Part shown: positions 19,813-29,218 of the stretch, piece by piece
Numbering within the stretch: the first letter of the stretch is position 1
Layout: each line of letters opens with the position of its first letter
NCBI RefSeq assembly: GCF_004770145.1
Contig: NZ_RQFW01000005.1
Location: 434,001-498,000 of the forward strand
Direction: 5' to 3'
Length of the DNA: 64,000 nucleotides
Origin: Leptospira bourretii
Lineage (GTDB): Bacteria; Spirochaetota; Leptospiria; Leptospirales; Leptospiraceae
The notes under the pieces: model-generated
Databases searched by the model: none
What the model was told of the DNA's origin: nothing
What the model saw: only the letters and a program-made list of their open reading frames with translations
Translations under genes and position numbers: made by a program

Positions 19813-19885
19813 GGTGGATGACGGGATTCGAACCCGCGACGACCGGTACCACAAACCGGGGCTCTACCGCTGAACTACATCCACC
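19813..19885 (-). tRNA. tRNA-His (GTG)
   Basis: A cloverleaf on the minus strand: acceptor GGTGGATG pairs with CATCCACC, including the extra G-1 typical of tRNA-His opposite C73. The anticodon stem CCGGT/ACCGG encloses loop TTGTGGT with anticodon GTG. The T-arm is GCGGGTTCGAATCCCGT. CCA is not encoded. It is last in a three-tRNA cluster. Confidence 0.95.
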
Positions 19886-19903
19886 GTTTCTAGAACAATC
19901 ATC

Positions 19904-19976
19904 GACCCGAGAGGGATTCGAACCCCCGACCAACTGCTTAGAAGGCAGTTGCTCTATCCAGCTGAGCTACCGGGTC
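19904..19976 (-). tRNA. tRNA-Arg (TCT)
   Basis: Minus strand. Acceptor GACCCGG pairs with the 3' CTCGGGTC region, the D-arm contains AGCTCAGCTGGATAGAGC, and anticodon stem ACTGC/GCAGT encloses CTTCTAA with anticodon TCT. The T-arm is GGGGGTTCGAATCCCT. It lies 18 nt upstream of tRNA-His. Confidence 0.95.
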
Positions 19977-19993
19977 AGATAGAACCAACTGAT

Positions 19994-20065
19994 TCGGGAT
20001 GACAGGATTTGAACCTGCGACCCTCTGTACCCAAAACAGATGCGCTACCACTGCGCTACATCCCG
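19994..20065 (-). tRNA. tRNA-Pro (TGG)
   Basis: Minus strand. Acceptor CGGGATG pairs with CATCCCG followed by A73, and anticodon stem TCTGT/ACAGA encloses TTTGGGT with anticodon TGG. The T-arm is GCAGGTTCAAATCCTGT. It is first of the cluster and lies 17 nt upstream of tRNA-Arg. Confidence 0.95.
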
Positions 20066-20124
20066 AGAAAGTCCTTGAAACACCAGTGTTTTTGGCTTAG
20101 GGACTGTGTCAACAAAACGGAGAT

Positions 20125-20796
20125 TTATTTCTTTAGGTTCTTCAATCTTTCTAAGAGGATGGGATGGTTTGGGTTCTTTTGTAAGGCTTTGCGATAGGCT
20201 TTCCAAGCTTCCTCTGGTTTTCCAATGGTTTGCAAAAAATAACCAAAGGAATCCAAATAGGCTGGGTTGTTAGGATCGAGTTCCAGAGCTTTTTTTAAGG
20301 AGCGAATGGCTTCCGCACGTTCCTCGGAGTTTGGCTTTTTTTTCAAAGCCAGTAGGTAACCAAGAGAGTTCAAACTGTTTTTGTAATCGGGAGTATGCCT
20401 TAAAATCCTTCTATGGATATCGATGGCTTCTTCCAACCGATGTGTGTATTCATAAACGTGGGCCAAAAAAGACAAAAGTTTTGGGTCATCCACTGCCACT
20501 TGTAATCTTTCTTTGATGATGGATTCGGCTGTTTCCCAGTCTTTTAATTCCACAAGGGCAAATACCTTCAGGCGGTACGCATTATCCAGTTCAATGAACC
20601 CTGGATATTCGCTAAGGATCCGATCCAAAACCTGAATCGATTTTTTAAAGTTTTTAGTCTGAAAACAACATAAAGCAAAATTATACAAAAGGATGGGATC
20701 TTCTGGATTTTGGAGTAAGGCCTGATCCAAAAGGTTCAGTGCCATGGCATAATTGCCCTTGTTCATGTAACCGAGGTAGTCTGTTTCTTCAGCCAT
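20125..20796 (-). CDS. TPR-repeat protein
   Basis: A 223-aa soluble protein built almost wholly of tetratricopeptide repeats, about five to six, for example NYAMALNLLDQALLQNPEDP, YEYTHRLEEAIDIHRRILRH and a C-terminal GKPEEAWKAYRKALQKNPNH. There is no signal peptide. TPR arrays serve as protein-interaction scaffolds; no partner can be named. It directly follows surE on the same strand (4-nt gap), so it is likely co-transcribed. Confidence 0.88.
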   Translation of the reverse strand: MAEETDYLGYMNKGNYAMALNLLDQALLQNPEDPILLYNFALCCFQTKNFKKSIQVLDRILSEYPGFIELDNAYRLKVFALVELKDWETAESIIKERLQVAVDDPKLLSFLAHVYEYTHRLEEAIDIHRRILRHTPDYKNSLNSLGYLLALKKKPNSEERAEAIRSLKKALELDPNNPAYLDSFGYFLQTIGKPEEAWKAYRKALQKNPNHPILLERLKNLKK

Positions 20797-20800
20797 TAGT

Positions 20801-21541
20801 TTACTTAGATTGTAGTTCCTTTAATCGAATCATTTCCGTTAGATCCAATTGAATCGGTGTGACAGGAAGTTTTCCTTGGTAATAGGCTTCAAAATCAGTT
20901 CCTGTTTCTTCATCATGTCCAAGCAAACTTCCATTTAACTGAAATTCGCTGACACCTTCAATGATTTGTTTTTTTTCATATTTTTCAGAGTAACGACGAC
21001 GACCAAGACGAGCAAACACAACTTCGTTTAATGTGCCTGAACCAGAAATTTCGGGAGGAAAATTTAAATTCCATACTTCGCCGGACTGAATCTGCGATTT
21101 GTATTTTTCCAAAAACAACAAAACTAGTTCTGCTTCTTTCTCATAACCATCGTCTGGATCAATCCGACCAGAACTCACGGCAAGAGATGGAATCCCATGA
21201 AGGGCTCCATGTTTGGCTGCACCAACAGTTCCTGAATAATGGACATCATACCCCATATTCACACCACGGTTGATCCCAGAGATCACAAAGTGAATTTTCG
21301 GAAAAATCTCTGCATACAATCCAATGTTCACACAATCAGCAGGAAAGCCGTCAGCAATATAATGGTTGTTATTGATTCGTTCCACTCGCATCCCTTGGAA
21401 GATGGTGAGCGCCATTGATGTCACAGAACGTTCTTTCAAAGGTGCAATCAGATAGGTTTGATACGATTTGCCAAGAACACGTTCTAAGGCTTTGATTCCG
21501 GCGGAAGAAATTCCGTCGTCATTGGTAATGAGTAAATTCAA
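20801..21541 (-). CDS. surE: 5'/3'-nucleotidase SurE
   Basis: A 246-aa metal-dependent survival-protein nucleotidase. LLITNDDGISSAGIKAL at the start supplies the Asp-Asp metal ligands. SVTSMALTI follows, then FPADCVNIGLY, HFVISGINRGVNMGYDVHYSGTVGAAKHG with the catalytic Asn and SGTV motif, and SLAVSS. It dephosphorylates nucleoside monophosphates. One nt separates its start from the upstream membrane-protein gene, part of a run sppA - membrane protein - surE - TPR on the minus strand. Confidence 0.96.
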   Translation of the reverse strand: MNLLITNDDGISSAGIKALERVLGKSYQTYLIAPLKERSVTSMALTIFQGMRVERINNNHYIADGFPADCVNIGLYAEIFPKIHFVISGINRGVNMGYDVHYSGTVGAAKHGALHGIPSLAVSSGRIDPDDGYEKEAELVLLFLEKYKSQIQSGEVWNLNFPPEISGSGTLNEVVFARLGRRRYSEKYEKKQIIEGVSEFQLNGSLLGHDEETGTDFEAYYQGKLPVTPIQLDLTEMIRLKELQSK

Positions 21542-21542
21542 A

Positions 21543-22151
21543 TTAAAAACCGCCCGAAATCGATTGGAGGATACTCGTTGCCGTATATAAATTCATAAGG
21601 AAAGGAAAGATGATGGTAAGTCCAAGTGCATAAAACGAAAACCGAAGCGAATCACGATTCCTTAGTTCGTAGATGGACTTTAAACCACGAGAAACTACCA
21701 GGCTATAGAGCAAAATAAAACTGAGGAGTAAAAAAAGCCCTGACCCAAGCCCCGAAAGTCCCAATGCATGAAATACAATACAAACAGGAGCAAATAACAA
21801 AAAAAGTACGACGGAGTGTCTTGCAAAGAGGATCAAAAATAAAAGTTTCGGTGTCCTTCCCTTTTTTTGTACATAATAGTCAGCCACTAGTGAATAAAAA
21901 AAAGGAAAAAATCGAAACAAAAACAAATTGGCGATAAAACCAAAAAACAAAAACGACAAAGTAGAAATGGTGTATGGAGCAGAAAGTATACTCATTCCCA
22001 CTGACAAAGATAAGGCGGAAAGGATGGAAAACATCCAACTGGACACAGGACTTGCTGCAAAAGGGATCTCTTGGACCTCCTCCGAATACCGAAGGGGATC
22101 CAAAAATACCAATTCTAATACATCCACTAAATCGAAGAAAAAATCTCTCAT
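21543..22151 (-). CDS. Yip1-like integral membrane protein
   Basis: A 202-aa protein with about five hydrophobic segments after a short soluble start ([14 protein letters not shown]). The layout of long hydrophobic stretches with a central [18 protein letters not shown] loop resembles YIP1/DUF-type membrane proteins. It overlaps the 3' end of sppA by 4 nt and is followed by surE after 1 nt. Function is unknown; the operon context suggests an envelope role. Confidence 0.75.
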   Translation of the reverse strand: MRDFFFDLVDVLELVFLDPLRYSEEVQEIPFAASPVSSWMFSILSALSLSVGMSILSAPYTISTLSFLFFGFIANLFLFRFFPFFYSLVADYYVQKKGRTPKLLFLILFARHSVVLFLLFAPVCIVFHALGLSGLGSGLFLLLSFILLYSLVVSRGLKSIYELRNRDSLRFSFYALGLTIIFPFLMNLYTATSILQSISGGF

Positions 22152-23113
22152 AACATTAATTTTCCAAGTGCTGTTGGTAAGATGACCAAAACTTGAGATT
22201 GGATGAGAGATCTAATTTTGGATACATGAGAATTGTCTCCAAAAAAGCTTACACCAATCGATTGTAAAAAACGATCAAAGGGAGAGATCTCTTGTTCAAA
22301 AAGTGGAATGAGACCATCGTATTGGCAAAGTTCAGAAAGTTTTTTATGAGCTTCGCGTCTTCCACCAATGTCATCCACAAGTTTGTTACGGAATGCATCT
22401 TCTCCGGAATAGATTTTTCCTTCAGCTAACTCTTCGATGGATTTAACCGTTTTGTTTCTTCCTTTGGCAACATCTTCCACAAACTTACGATAGGTGTCTT
22501 GTAACTGTTTTCCAATCATATCATCTTCTTCGTTTGTAGAATCACGAAATGGAGAATACATATCTTTGTATTTCCCTGCTTTGTAAGTGCGGACACCTAC
22601 TCCATAACGATCCAAAAGCCCTTTTACGTTAGGTGCAAACGAGATGACGCCAATGGAGCCTGTAATGGTTCCGTTCTGAGCAAAAATATAATCGGAAGCT
22701 GCGGCGATATAATAACCACCGGAGGCAGCCACATCTTTCATACTCACCACAATCTTTTTGGTTTTACGCAAATGAAGGAGTTCGTTGAAAATTTCTTGGG
22801 AAGCAGCGACCGTTCCACCTGGGGAATTGATTTCGACTAGGATTCCTTTGATATTTCCATCTTCTTCCAATTCACGTAATTGGCGTAAAACGGTATCAGC
22901 ACCCGTAGAGTCAAATGTGGATTCCCCAGAGTGGATCTCACCTACGATCGGTATGACGACAGCACCAATTTCACTGGCTTGGAAAAGACCACCACCGGTC
23001 CCACTAGAGAAACGGGCAAGGCTTGATCCAGATACCAAGATGGCAATTCCGAGAATTGTGGCAATGGTGGAGAACAAAAAGGAGAGAAAGAGAAGAAATT
23101 GGTTTCTTTCCAT
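22148..23113 (-). CDS. sppA: Signal peptide peptidase SppA
   Basis: A 321-aa membrane serine peptidase of the S49 family, which degrades released signal peptides. The N-terminal anchor [20 protein letters not shown] is followed by [20 protein letters not shown], the catalytic Ser in [27 protein letters not shown], and the partner Lys in [13 protein letters not shown]. The start at 23113 is preferred to a TTG 39 nt upstream because GGGAG lies just before it and the anchor then begins cleanly. It is a short, single-domain form. Confidence 0.93.
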   Translation of the reverse strand: MERNQFLLFLSFLFSTIATILGIAILVSGSSLARFSSGTGGGLFQASEIGAVVIPIVGEIHSGESTFDSTGADTVLRQLRELEEDGNIKGILVEINSPGGTVAASQEIFNELLHLRKTKKIVVSMKDVAASGGYYIAAASDYIFAQNGTITGSIGVISFAPNVKGLLDRYGVGVRTYKAGKYKDMYSPFRDSTNEEDDMIGKQLQDTYRKFVEDVAKGRNKTVKSIEELAEGKIYSGEDAFRNKLVDDIGGRREAHKKLSELCQYDGLIPLFEQEISPFDRFLQSIGVSFFGDNSHVSKIRSLIQSQVLVILPTALGKLML

Positions 23114-23236
23114 AAACTCCCACAAGCAAAACCTTGCAAAAACTCGAGTCAACTTTAATAATTCTTTACTTTTTTTTAGAAAAAGTTTATTTTCCTTGTA
23201 CGGGCTAACCGAAAATTAGACAGGTAGTCACAGGAT

Positions 23237-23263
23237 TTATGTCCAGGCACCGCCGAGACATAA
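23237..23263. promoter_or_regulatory. Inverted repeat upstream of an unknown gene
   Basis: TTATGTC (23237-23243) and GACATAA (23257-23263) form a 7-bp perfect inverted repeat with a 13-nt spacer in the divergent sppA intergenic region, 25 nt before the next start codon. The spacing fits a dimeric repressor site or a short RNA hairpin. No regulator is known. Confidence 0.35.
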
Positions 23264-23287
23264 GGCCTTTACCAAGGAAGGTAGGAC

Positions 23288-23803
23288 ATGGATGTTCGTC
23301 TCAATCGTCTCCTCAACTCAGCCGAAAAACTAATCCAGGACAAAAAGGACAGTAAAGATGTCTCTGGAAAATCAGGAGTTCCTGTACAAAAGTCAGAGGA
23401 AAAATCCGACTTTGTTGTCAGCCTTCCTGTTCAGTACCACAATATCCAATCAAGGCTCACGGAATTGCAAAAACAACTTTCCAAAGAACAATCTCGGATT
23501 GGCCTTTTGGAAGATAACTCACAAGAAGAAGACAAACTCAAAGAACTTCTTTTTGAAGGAGAACCACTATTCCCAGAGTTAGGTGAAGGAAAAGTAACCA
23601 AACCGGAAATTTTAGAAAACAGCAAAGGTAATATTTCCAGTCTCCTTGCGGAACTAAAGAAAAAGGAAGTTGAGAGCGAAAATATCTTTTCTCTTGGAAT
23701 GATGTTAAACCCAGAAGAGTTCAAAGGTAAAATCGGAACTTTGTCTGCTTCTTCTATGAAACCAATTTCTGAAACAATGGTGAAACGACTTCTCGGCAAT
23801 TAA
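23288..23803 (+). CDS. Hypothetical coiled-coil protein
   Basis: A 171-aa soluble, charged protein with a predicted coiled coil at about 50-85 (YHNIQSRLTELQKQLSKEQS) and a second helix near 118-130. The C-terminus is IGTLSASSMKPISETMVKRL. It has no signal peptide and I do not recognise the family. The following permease gene begins at a TTG directly after its stop, which suggests translational coupling. Confidence 0.7.
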   Translation: MDVRLNRLLNSAEKLIQDKKDSKDVSGKSGVPVQKSEEKSDFVVSLPVQYHNIQSRLTELQKQLSKEQSRIGLLEDNSQEEDKLKELLFEGEPLFPELGEGKVTKPEILENSKGNISSLLAELKKKEVESENIFSLGMMLNPEEFKGKIGTLSASSMKPISETMVKRLLGN

Positions 23804-25174
23804 TTGGAATTAAAACGTAGCCTCAATACTTTTGATTCCATCTCCGTTCTCTTCTCCTCTATGGTGGGGTCGGGAATCTTTTTCACCTCTGGGTATTTGA
23901 TCAAAGAAACCGGAAACCTCTGGATTGTCCTATTCTGTTGGATTGTAGGCGGAATTTTGGCCCTTTCTGGTTCCATTACCTACGCTTATGCAGCTCGCCT
24001 CCTCCCATTCGCTGGAGGAGATTATGTTTATCTAAAAGTTGCTTACTCTCCAGCCATTGCTTTTATGAGTGGTTGGTCTTCCCTACTCACTAATTTCTCT
24101 GCTTGTGTATCGGTACTTGCTCTCGCCTTCGGTAAGTATGTTCAGATTTTATTTCCAGAACTTCCTGTTTGGGAATCTCCCACATATACTTTGTTAGGTT
24201 TGGATTTACAAGTTAGTTCCATCACCTTCATTGGTGTTTTACCAATTTTATTTTTTAGTACGCTCAACTACTTTGGAATTAAGTCAGCAGTGCGTGTACA
24301 AAATGTTTTCGCTGTTCTAAAGATTACTGGCCTACTTCTCTTTTTGGCACTTGGGTTTTCGATTGGAAACACAAATTGGTTTTATTTATTCAACTCTCCT
24401 TTTCCAAACCTAATGGAACTTTCTTTTTACTCCAAAGTTTTGATTGGGATTGTTCCCGTGTCTTTCTCTTATTTGGGATGGAATATGATTACCTATATTG
24501 CGGAAGAGGTAAAAAACCCAGAAAAAACGATTGTTCGTTCCGCTATCACTGCATGTTTTCTTGTGGCTGGGCTTTATTTTGTGATCAATTTGCTGTTTGT
24601 GATCTCGGCTCCCATTGAAGAGTTAGCTGGCCAAGATGGGATTGGGGCAATCGCCTTTCAGAAGTTATTTGGTTCAAACTATTCAATTTTAACAACAAGT
24701 TTTATTGCTTGGGTGATTTTGGGTTCCATGTCGGCAATTCTGATTGGAGGAAGTCGAGTTTATTTTGCGATGGCAAGAGATGGAGTGTTTCTTCCCTCTT
24801 TTTCCAAAGTCCATCCCAAATGGCACAGCCCTTATGTTTCTATTTTTTTTCAAGGTTTCGTGGCGATTCTATTTTTGTTTGTAAAAGAAATTGAAGCCCT
24901 ACTTTACATGATCACTTGTTCTATTTTAATTTTGTCATGCCTTACGGCAGCCACGCCCTTTCGGTTTGAAAAGATGGGAATGAAATCGGATTATAAAATT
25001 CCTTTTTATCCTTTGCCCATTTTTCTTTATATTTTTGCCAATATTGCGGTGATGGCCATTCTCTTTATTGAAAAACCAATCACTGCCGGGTGGGGACTCA
25101 TGATCACTCTCATTGCCCTTCCCGTTTATTATGGATTTCGATTGGATAAAAAAATGGCCGAAGCTAAAAAGTAA
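23804..25174 (+). CDS. Amino-acid permease, APC superfamily
   Basis: A 456-aa transporter with 12 hydrophobic segments. The first helix carries SISVLFSSMVGSGIFFTSGY, the unwound GSGIF motif that binds the substrate amino and carboxyl groups; VGGILALSGSITYAYAARLL follows, then PFAGGDYVYL. It resembles the LAT-like branch. The start is TTG abutting the previous stop, with no independent ribosome site seen. The substrate is not predictable from sequence alone. Confidence 0.92.
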   Translation: MELKRSLNTFDSISVLFSSMVGSGIFFTSGYLIKETGNLWIVLFCWIVGGILALSGSITYAYAARLLPFAGGDYVYLKVAYSPAIAFMSGWSSLLTNFSACVSVLALAFGKYVQILFPELPVWESPTYTLLGLDLQVSSITFIGVLPILFFSTLNYFGIKSAVRVQNVFAVLKITGLLLFLALGFSIGNTNWFYLFNSPFPNLMELSFYSKVLIGIVPVSFSYLGWNMITYIAEEVKNPEKTIVRSAITACFLVAGLYFVINLLFVISAPIEELAGQDGIGAIAFQKLFGSNYSILTTSFIAWVILGSMSAILIGGSRVYFAMARDGVFLPSFSKVHPKWHSPYVSIFFQGFVAILFLFVKEIEALLYMITCSILILSCLTAATPFRFEKMGMKSDYKIPFYPLPIFLYIFANIAVMAILFIEKPITAGWGLMITLIALPVYYGFRLDKKMAEAKK

Positions 25175-25198
25175 TCACTCAAATAACTAAGCTGGCAT

Positions 25199-26671
25199 TT
25201 AAGCAATAGCCATAAACGTTTTGCCGATAATTGGCATCACATCGTCTTTTGCCAACACCCAAATCACATCTCCACCTCTCACTTGTGTATTTCCCGATGG
25301 AATCAAAAATTGTTCTCCCCGGGCAATGAGAAGGATATGTGACTGTTCTGGGAGTTTGATTTCAAACAAAGCTTTGTCCACCACACTTGAGTTATATGGA
25401 ACGATCAACTCTTGTAATGTCATCCCTGGAAACTCAATGTTATCAAAGTCTGTAGGATGATATATTTTACGATCAGGATCCTTTTTTAAAATTCCTAACC
25501 ACTGCGCCACACGAGGGATTAGAGAACCTTGTACGAGAAGGGAAACAAGAACCACAAAAAACACAATATGAAAAAGTAAATCTCCCCAAACCAATCCTTG
25601 GGCAATTGGAAACGTCGCTAGGATGATCGGTGAGGCACCACGTAAGCCCACCCAAGAAATAAATAACTTTTCTTTGACAGGCAACTTCACACGGAATAGC
25701 GAAATAAACACTGCCACTGGTCTTGCAAAAAGAATGAGTAATACCCCAATGAGAAGTCCCGGTACCCAAATATTAACCATCCGTGAAGGATACACAAGAA
25801 GTCCAAAACAAAGGAACATACCAATTTGTAAGATCCAAACATATCCGTTTAAGAAACGAAAGATGGATTTTTTATGTATGAATTTGTTGCGGCCAACAAT
25901 GATCCCGGCAATGTAGACTGCCAAAAATCCATTCCCTTGGAACACAGTAGTGACTGCATAAATAAAAGGAACAGAAGCAGTGATAAAAACTAAATAAAGA
26001 CCATCATATCCCAGTTTGACGGAGTTCATTAAATACAGAATGAGGATCCCCAAACTGTATCCCATCATTGATCCAACAAGAACCTGCATGACAAAAAACC
26101 GAAAGAATTGGAACCCACTAAAACTAGCATCAGCTGTGATGAGGTTCATAAAGATGGTTGTTAAAAGTACACCCACCGCATCGTTTGAACCAGACTCAAA
26201 TTCTATGATTTTTTTTAAATGAACTGGTAAATCAGAAGATCCCGTTTTGAAGATATTAAATACCGAGGCAGCATCTGTGGCACTCACAATGGAACCAAGT
26301 AAAAACGATTCCATAAAACCAAGAACTGGGAATAAATAGTGGATGAGTACACCTAAAATCAGTGCAGTCAGAATGGTTCCCACAATTGACAACCGAATAC
26401 CGACCGATAAGAAGTTTTTTAAACTATCCCATTCACTTTCAAGACCACCCAAAAACAAAATATAAATAAGGGCAAAAATCCCAATCGATTGTGCTAAACC
26501 ATAATCACTAAAATCGATTCTCCCTGGACCGTCAGCACCAGCTAACATACCAAAGGTTAAAAAAATAAGTAAGATGGGAAACCCAAAACGGAAGAATAGT
26601 TTACTCGATAAAATAGAGAATAAAATAAGAGTAGAGATAACAAGAGCTTGTAAGGTAAAACTGTCTATCAT
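25199..26671 (-). CDS. CPA1-family K+/H+ or Na+/H+ antiporter with C-terminal TrkA-C domain
   Basis: A 490-aa protein. About 12-13 membrane segments occupy residues 1-390, with the antiporter core LGSIVSATDAASVFNIF and IIEFESGSNDAVGVLLTTI (ion-binding Asp residues). A cytosolic TrkA-C-like domain lies at about 405-490 (FPGMTLQELIVPYNSSVVDK ... GDVIWVLAKDD). The arrangement matches NhaP2/CvrA potassium-proton antiporters, for which the TrkA-C domain is regulatory. Confidence 0.93.
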   Translation of the reverse strand: MIDSFTLQALVISTLILFSILSSKLFFRFGFPILLIFLTFGMLAGADGPGRIDFSDYGLAQSIGIFALIYILFLGGLESEWDSLKNFLSVGIRLSIVGTILTALILGVLIHYLFPVLGFMESFLLGSIVSATDAASVFNIFKTGSSDLPVHLKKIIEFESGSNDAVGVLLTTIFMNLITADASFSGFQFFRFFVMQVLVGSMMGYSLGILILYLMNSVKLGYDGLYLVFITASVPFIYAVTTVFQGNGFLAVYIAGIIVGRNKFIHKKSIFRFLNGYVWILQIGMFLCFGLLVYPSRMVNIWVPGLLIGVLLILFARPVAVFISLFRVKLPVKEKLFISWVGLRGASPIILATFPIAQGLVWGDLLFHIVFFVVLVSLLVQGSLIPRVAQWLGILKKDPDRKIYHPTDFDNIEFPGMTLQELIVPYNSSVVDKALFEIKLPEQSHILLIARGEQFLIPSGNTQVRGGDVIWVLAKDDVMPIIGKTFMAIA

Positions 26672-26698
26672 GTTTATTCCTTAGACGAATCGAAAGGA

Positions 26699-27094
26699 CT
26701 ATCGATTCGAAGAAAGTATTTCTAGAGCCTTTGCTTTTAGAATGGGATGCACTACAAAGTCATCAGGATTTAGGGGACGAGAAGGTTTGTCGCCCGACGG
26801 ATCCGTTTGGTTTGTTTGCCCAGGAAATTTCCATTTGTCACGACCAAGCCAGACAGAAAGTGCGTAGACCATACGTTGGAAAATTTCGTCCACTTTGTCC
26901 TGCCTGCCCGCCTTTTTATAGTATCCAAAGGCCAACATAGGAAGTTTCCGATCGTACATAAAATGATCACCCAAACGAATGAGGCCATCTTTATAATCGG
27001 TTTTGAGAAAGAGCTCACGTGCTTTACGGATATCACCTGCATTGAAAGCGGTATTAGCTTCTCGAATCAGTGCTGCTCTTTCCTTGGAGTCCAT
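26699..27094 (-). CDS. Conserved hypothetical protein
   Basis: A 131-aa soluble protein. The first 75 residues are helical with a TPR-like pair (AALIREANTAFNAGDIRKAR, LPMLAFGYYKKAGRQDKVDE); the rest is a Pro-rich linker and a short helix. No catalytic motif is visible. It is followed at 27 nt by the antiporter gene on the same strand. Function is unknown. Confidence 0.75.
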   Translation of the reverse strand: MDSKERAALIREANTAFNAGDIRKARELFLKTDYKDGLIRLGDHFMYDRKLPMLAFGYYKKAGRQDKVDEIFQRMVYALSVWLGRDKWKFPGQTNQTDPSGDKPSRPLNPDDFVVHPILKAKALEILSSNR

Positions 27095-27172
27095 ACAAAG
27101 AGTATCGAACTAAATTCCTAAATTGACAACTGAAAATTGTCTAAAAGAATGCATTTACCAGGAGAGAAATTT

Positions 27173-27646
27173 ATGTTGGAAGTAGGGAAAAAAGCCCCCA
27201 ATTTTACGAGTATCAACCAAAATGGCGAAAAAGTAAAACTCGCAGACCTAACAGGAAAAAATGGAATCGTTGTTTATTTTTATCCCAGAGATATGACACC
27301 GGGATGTACAACAGAAGCTTGTGACTTCCGTGACAATTTTGCCCGACTGAAAAAATTCGGATTCAATGTAGTGGGAATCTCCAAAGACAATCCCAAGTCG
27401 CATACCAAGTTCATCGAAAAACAAAACCTCAATTTTGATCTCATCTCCGATGAATCGGGCGAAATTTGTGAAGCTTATGGTGTTTGGAGAGAAAAGGTTT
27501 TTATGGGCCGTAAGGGGATGGGAATCGTAAGATCCAGCTTCCTACTCGATAGTTCTCTTAAAATCAAAAAAATCTATGACAGCGTGAAGGTAAAAGGACA
27601 CGTTGAAGAAATCATCAAAGACATTCAGGAAATCCAAGGGAAATGA
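27173..27646 (+). CDS. bcp: Peroxiredoxin, BCP/PrxQ type
   Basis: A 157-aa thiol peroxidase that reduces hydrogen peroxide and alkyl hydroperoxides. [20 protein letters not shown] contains the peroxidatic Cys in the PxxxT/SxxC motif, with a resolving-position Cys five residues later (C-T-T-E-A-C), as in BCP-type enzymes. The ATG at 27173 is chosen because AGGAGAG precedes it by about 8 nt and the domain begins directly after; the frame opens 36 nt earlier. Its stop overlaps the pepA start by 4 nt. Confidence 0.95.
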   Translation: MLEVGKKAPNFTSINQNGEKVKLADLTGKNGIVVYFYPRDMTPGCTTEACDFRDNFARLKKFGFNVVGISKDNPKSHTKFIEKQNLNFDLISDESGEICEAYGVWREKVFMGRKGMGIVRSSFLLDSSLKIKKIYDSVKVKGHVEEIIKDIQEIQGK

Positions 27647-29121
27647 AAATAGAAACTTCTCCGCTCCAAATCCAAATCGGTTCGCCTAAATCTGGTACTT
27701 ATTACAAACTCATCCCCATCTTCCAAGAGGATGTCAAAGAAGAACTCGGGAAAAAATTCCCGGTCCAAATCGAAACCAAAGTTTTTTCTGGTGAACTTGG
27801 AAAAGAATTTCGTGATGAAACAGAACAAACCATCTATCTTGGATTAGGTGAGAAAGAAAAACTTAACTTTAGAAAGTTTATATCCCATTTTTTTAAGTAT
27901 GGAGAAAAAATTCTAAATTATGATGGAATGGGTCTTGAGATTATCATCTCTAAATCCCTTTCCAAAAAGTTCTCTGCGGATCGTATCGCTTATCAAATTG
28001 CCAATACACTTTTTATCGGAAGTTATCCTGTTTCCGTTTTACAAACTAAGAAAAAAGAAAAAAAGAAAGTGGGTGCAGTTTACTTAAAGTTCGAAGATAA
28101 ATCAGTCACAAGTCTTGCAGAATCGGGATTATCTAAAAGTAAAATAGTCGCCAAACACGTGAATGGTGCTCGTCATATAGCTCATCTTCCTGCAAACTAT
28201 TTTACACCTGATGATTTTGTTTCTCGTTCCAAAGAAATTGCAAAGGAATACAAACTCTCTGTTAAAGTTTGGGATGAACCACAATTGAAAAAAGAAGGTC
28301 TTGGTGGGATTTTGGCAGTAGCTCGTGGATCAGAGCTCAATGGCAAGATGGTAATTTTAGAATACAAACCGACCAAAGCCAAAAAGAAATTCGCCATTGT
28401 AGGAAAGGGATTAACCTTTGATACCGGTGGAATTTCACTCAAACCTCCAGGTGAAATGCATGAAATGAAATATGATATGTGTGGGGCCGCTGCCACCATA
28501 CACGCGATTGGTGCCATTGCCGCTCTCGAACTTCCGATTCATATAGTCGCAGCCATTGGTGTGGCAGAAAATATGCCAGATGGAAAAGCCATCAAACCGG
28601 GAGATGTGTACACCGCATACAATGGAACCACTGTGGAAGTGCAAAACACGGATGCAGAAGGAAGACTTGTGCTCGGTGATGTATTGTCCTATGTTTCTAA
28701 AAATTACAAACCAGACTATATGGTGGATTTAGCAACACTTACGGGAGCTGTGATCATTGCACTTGGCCATGAAGCCGCCGCCATCCTCACCAATTCGGAT
28801 CCACTCCGAGAAGCCCTCTTCACTGCTTCTGAAACTTCAGATGACCGTGTTTGGGAACTTCCTCTTTGGGAGGAATATGGAGAAGATTTAAAATCGGACA
28901 TTGCTGATTTAAAAAACATCACTGGTGGAGGGAAAGGGGCAGGAACCATTTCTGCTGGAATTTTTCTTTCTAAGTTTGTGGATGAGTCCATCAATTGGGC
29001 TCACATCGACATTGCCGGTGCCGCTTGGAGAAAGAAAAAATCAGGAACCCAATTCCACGGACCAACTGGTTACGGCGTACGTTTGTTAGTGGATTTAGCA
29101 AACGAACTATCTAAAAAATAA
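27643..29121 (+). CDS. pepA: Leucyl aminopeptidase PepA (M17)
   Basis: A 492-aa two-metal aminopeptidase. The C-terminal catalytic domain shows [35 protein letters not shown] and the family signature [14 protein letters not shown], supplying the metal-binding Asp/Glu residues and catalytic Arg. The N-terminal domain is divergent, as is usual. It overlaps the peroxiredoxin gene by 4 nt (ATGA), so the two form an operon ended by a terminator at 29143-29173. Confidence 0.96.
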   Translation: MKIETSPLQIQIGSPKSGTYYKLIPIFQEDVKEELGKKFPVQIETKVFSGELGKEFRDETEQTIYLGLGEKEKLNFRKFISHFFKYGEKILNYDGMGLEIIISKSLSKKFSADRIAYQIANTLFIGSYPVSVLQTKKKEKKKVGAVYLKFEDKSVTSLAESGLSKSKIVAKHVNGARHIAHLPANYFTPDDFVSRSKEIAKEYKLSVKVWDEPQLKKEGLGGILAVARGSELNGKMVILEYKPTKAKKKFAIVGKGLTFDTGGISLKPPGEMHEMKYDMCGAAATIHAIGAIAALELPIHIVAAIGVAENMPDGKAIKPGDVYTAYNGTTVEVQNTDAEGRLVLGDVLSYVSKNYKPDYMVDLATLTGAVIIALGHEAAAILTNSDPLREALFTASETSDDRVWELPLWEEYGEDLKSDIADLKNITGGGKGAGTISAGIFLSKFVDESINWAHIDIAGAAWRKKKSGTQFHGPTGYGVRLLVDLANELSKK

Positions 29122-29142
29122 CCAACCTCAGATTGAGTATAT

Positions 29143-29173
29143 AAAAAAGGCGGGAGAATCTTTCCCGCCTTTC
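29143..29173. terminator. Bidirectional intrinsic terminator
   Basis: AAAGGCGGGA-GAATCTT-TCCCGCCTTT is flanked by A-run on the left and T-run on the right, so it can serve both pepA (plus) and the MFS gene (minus), whose 3' ends converge here. Confidence 0.88.
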
Positions 29174-29218
29174 AAATCAAATCAAACTTTTACCTTTTTA
29201 CAGAACCATTCTGAATGA

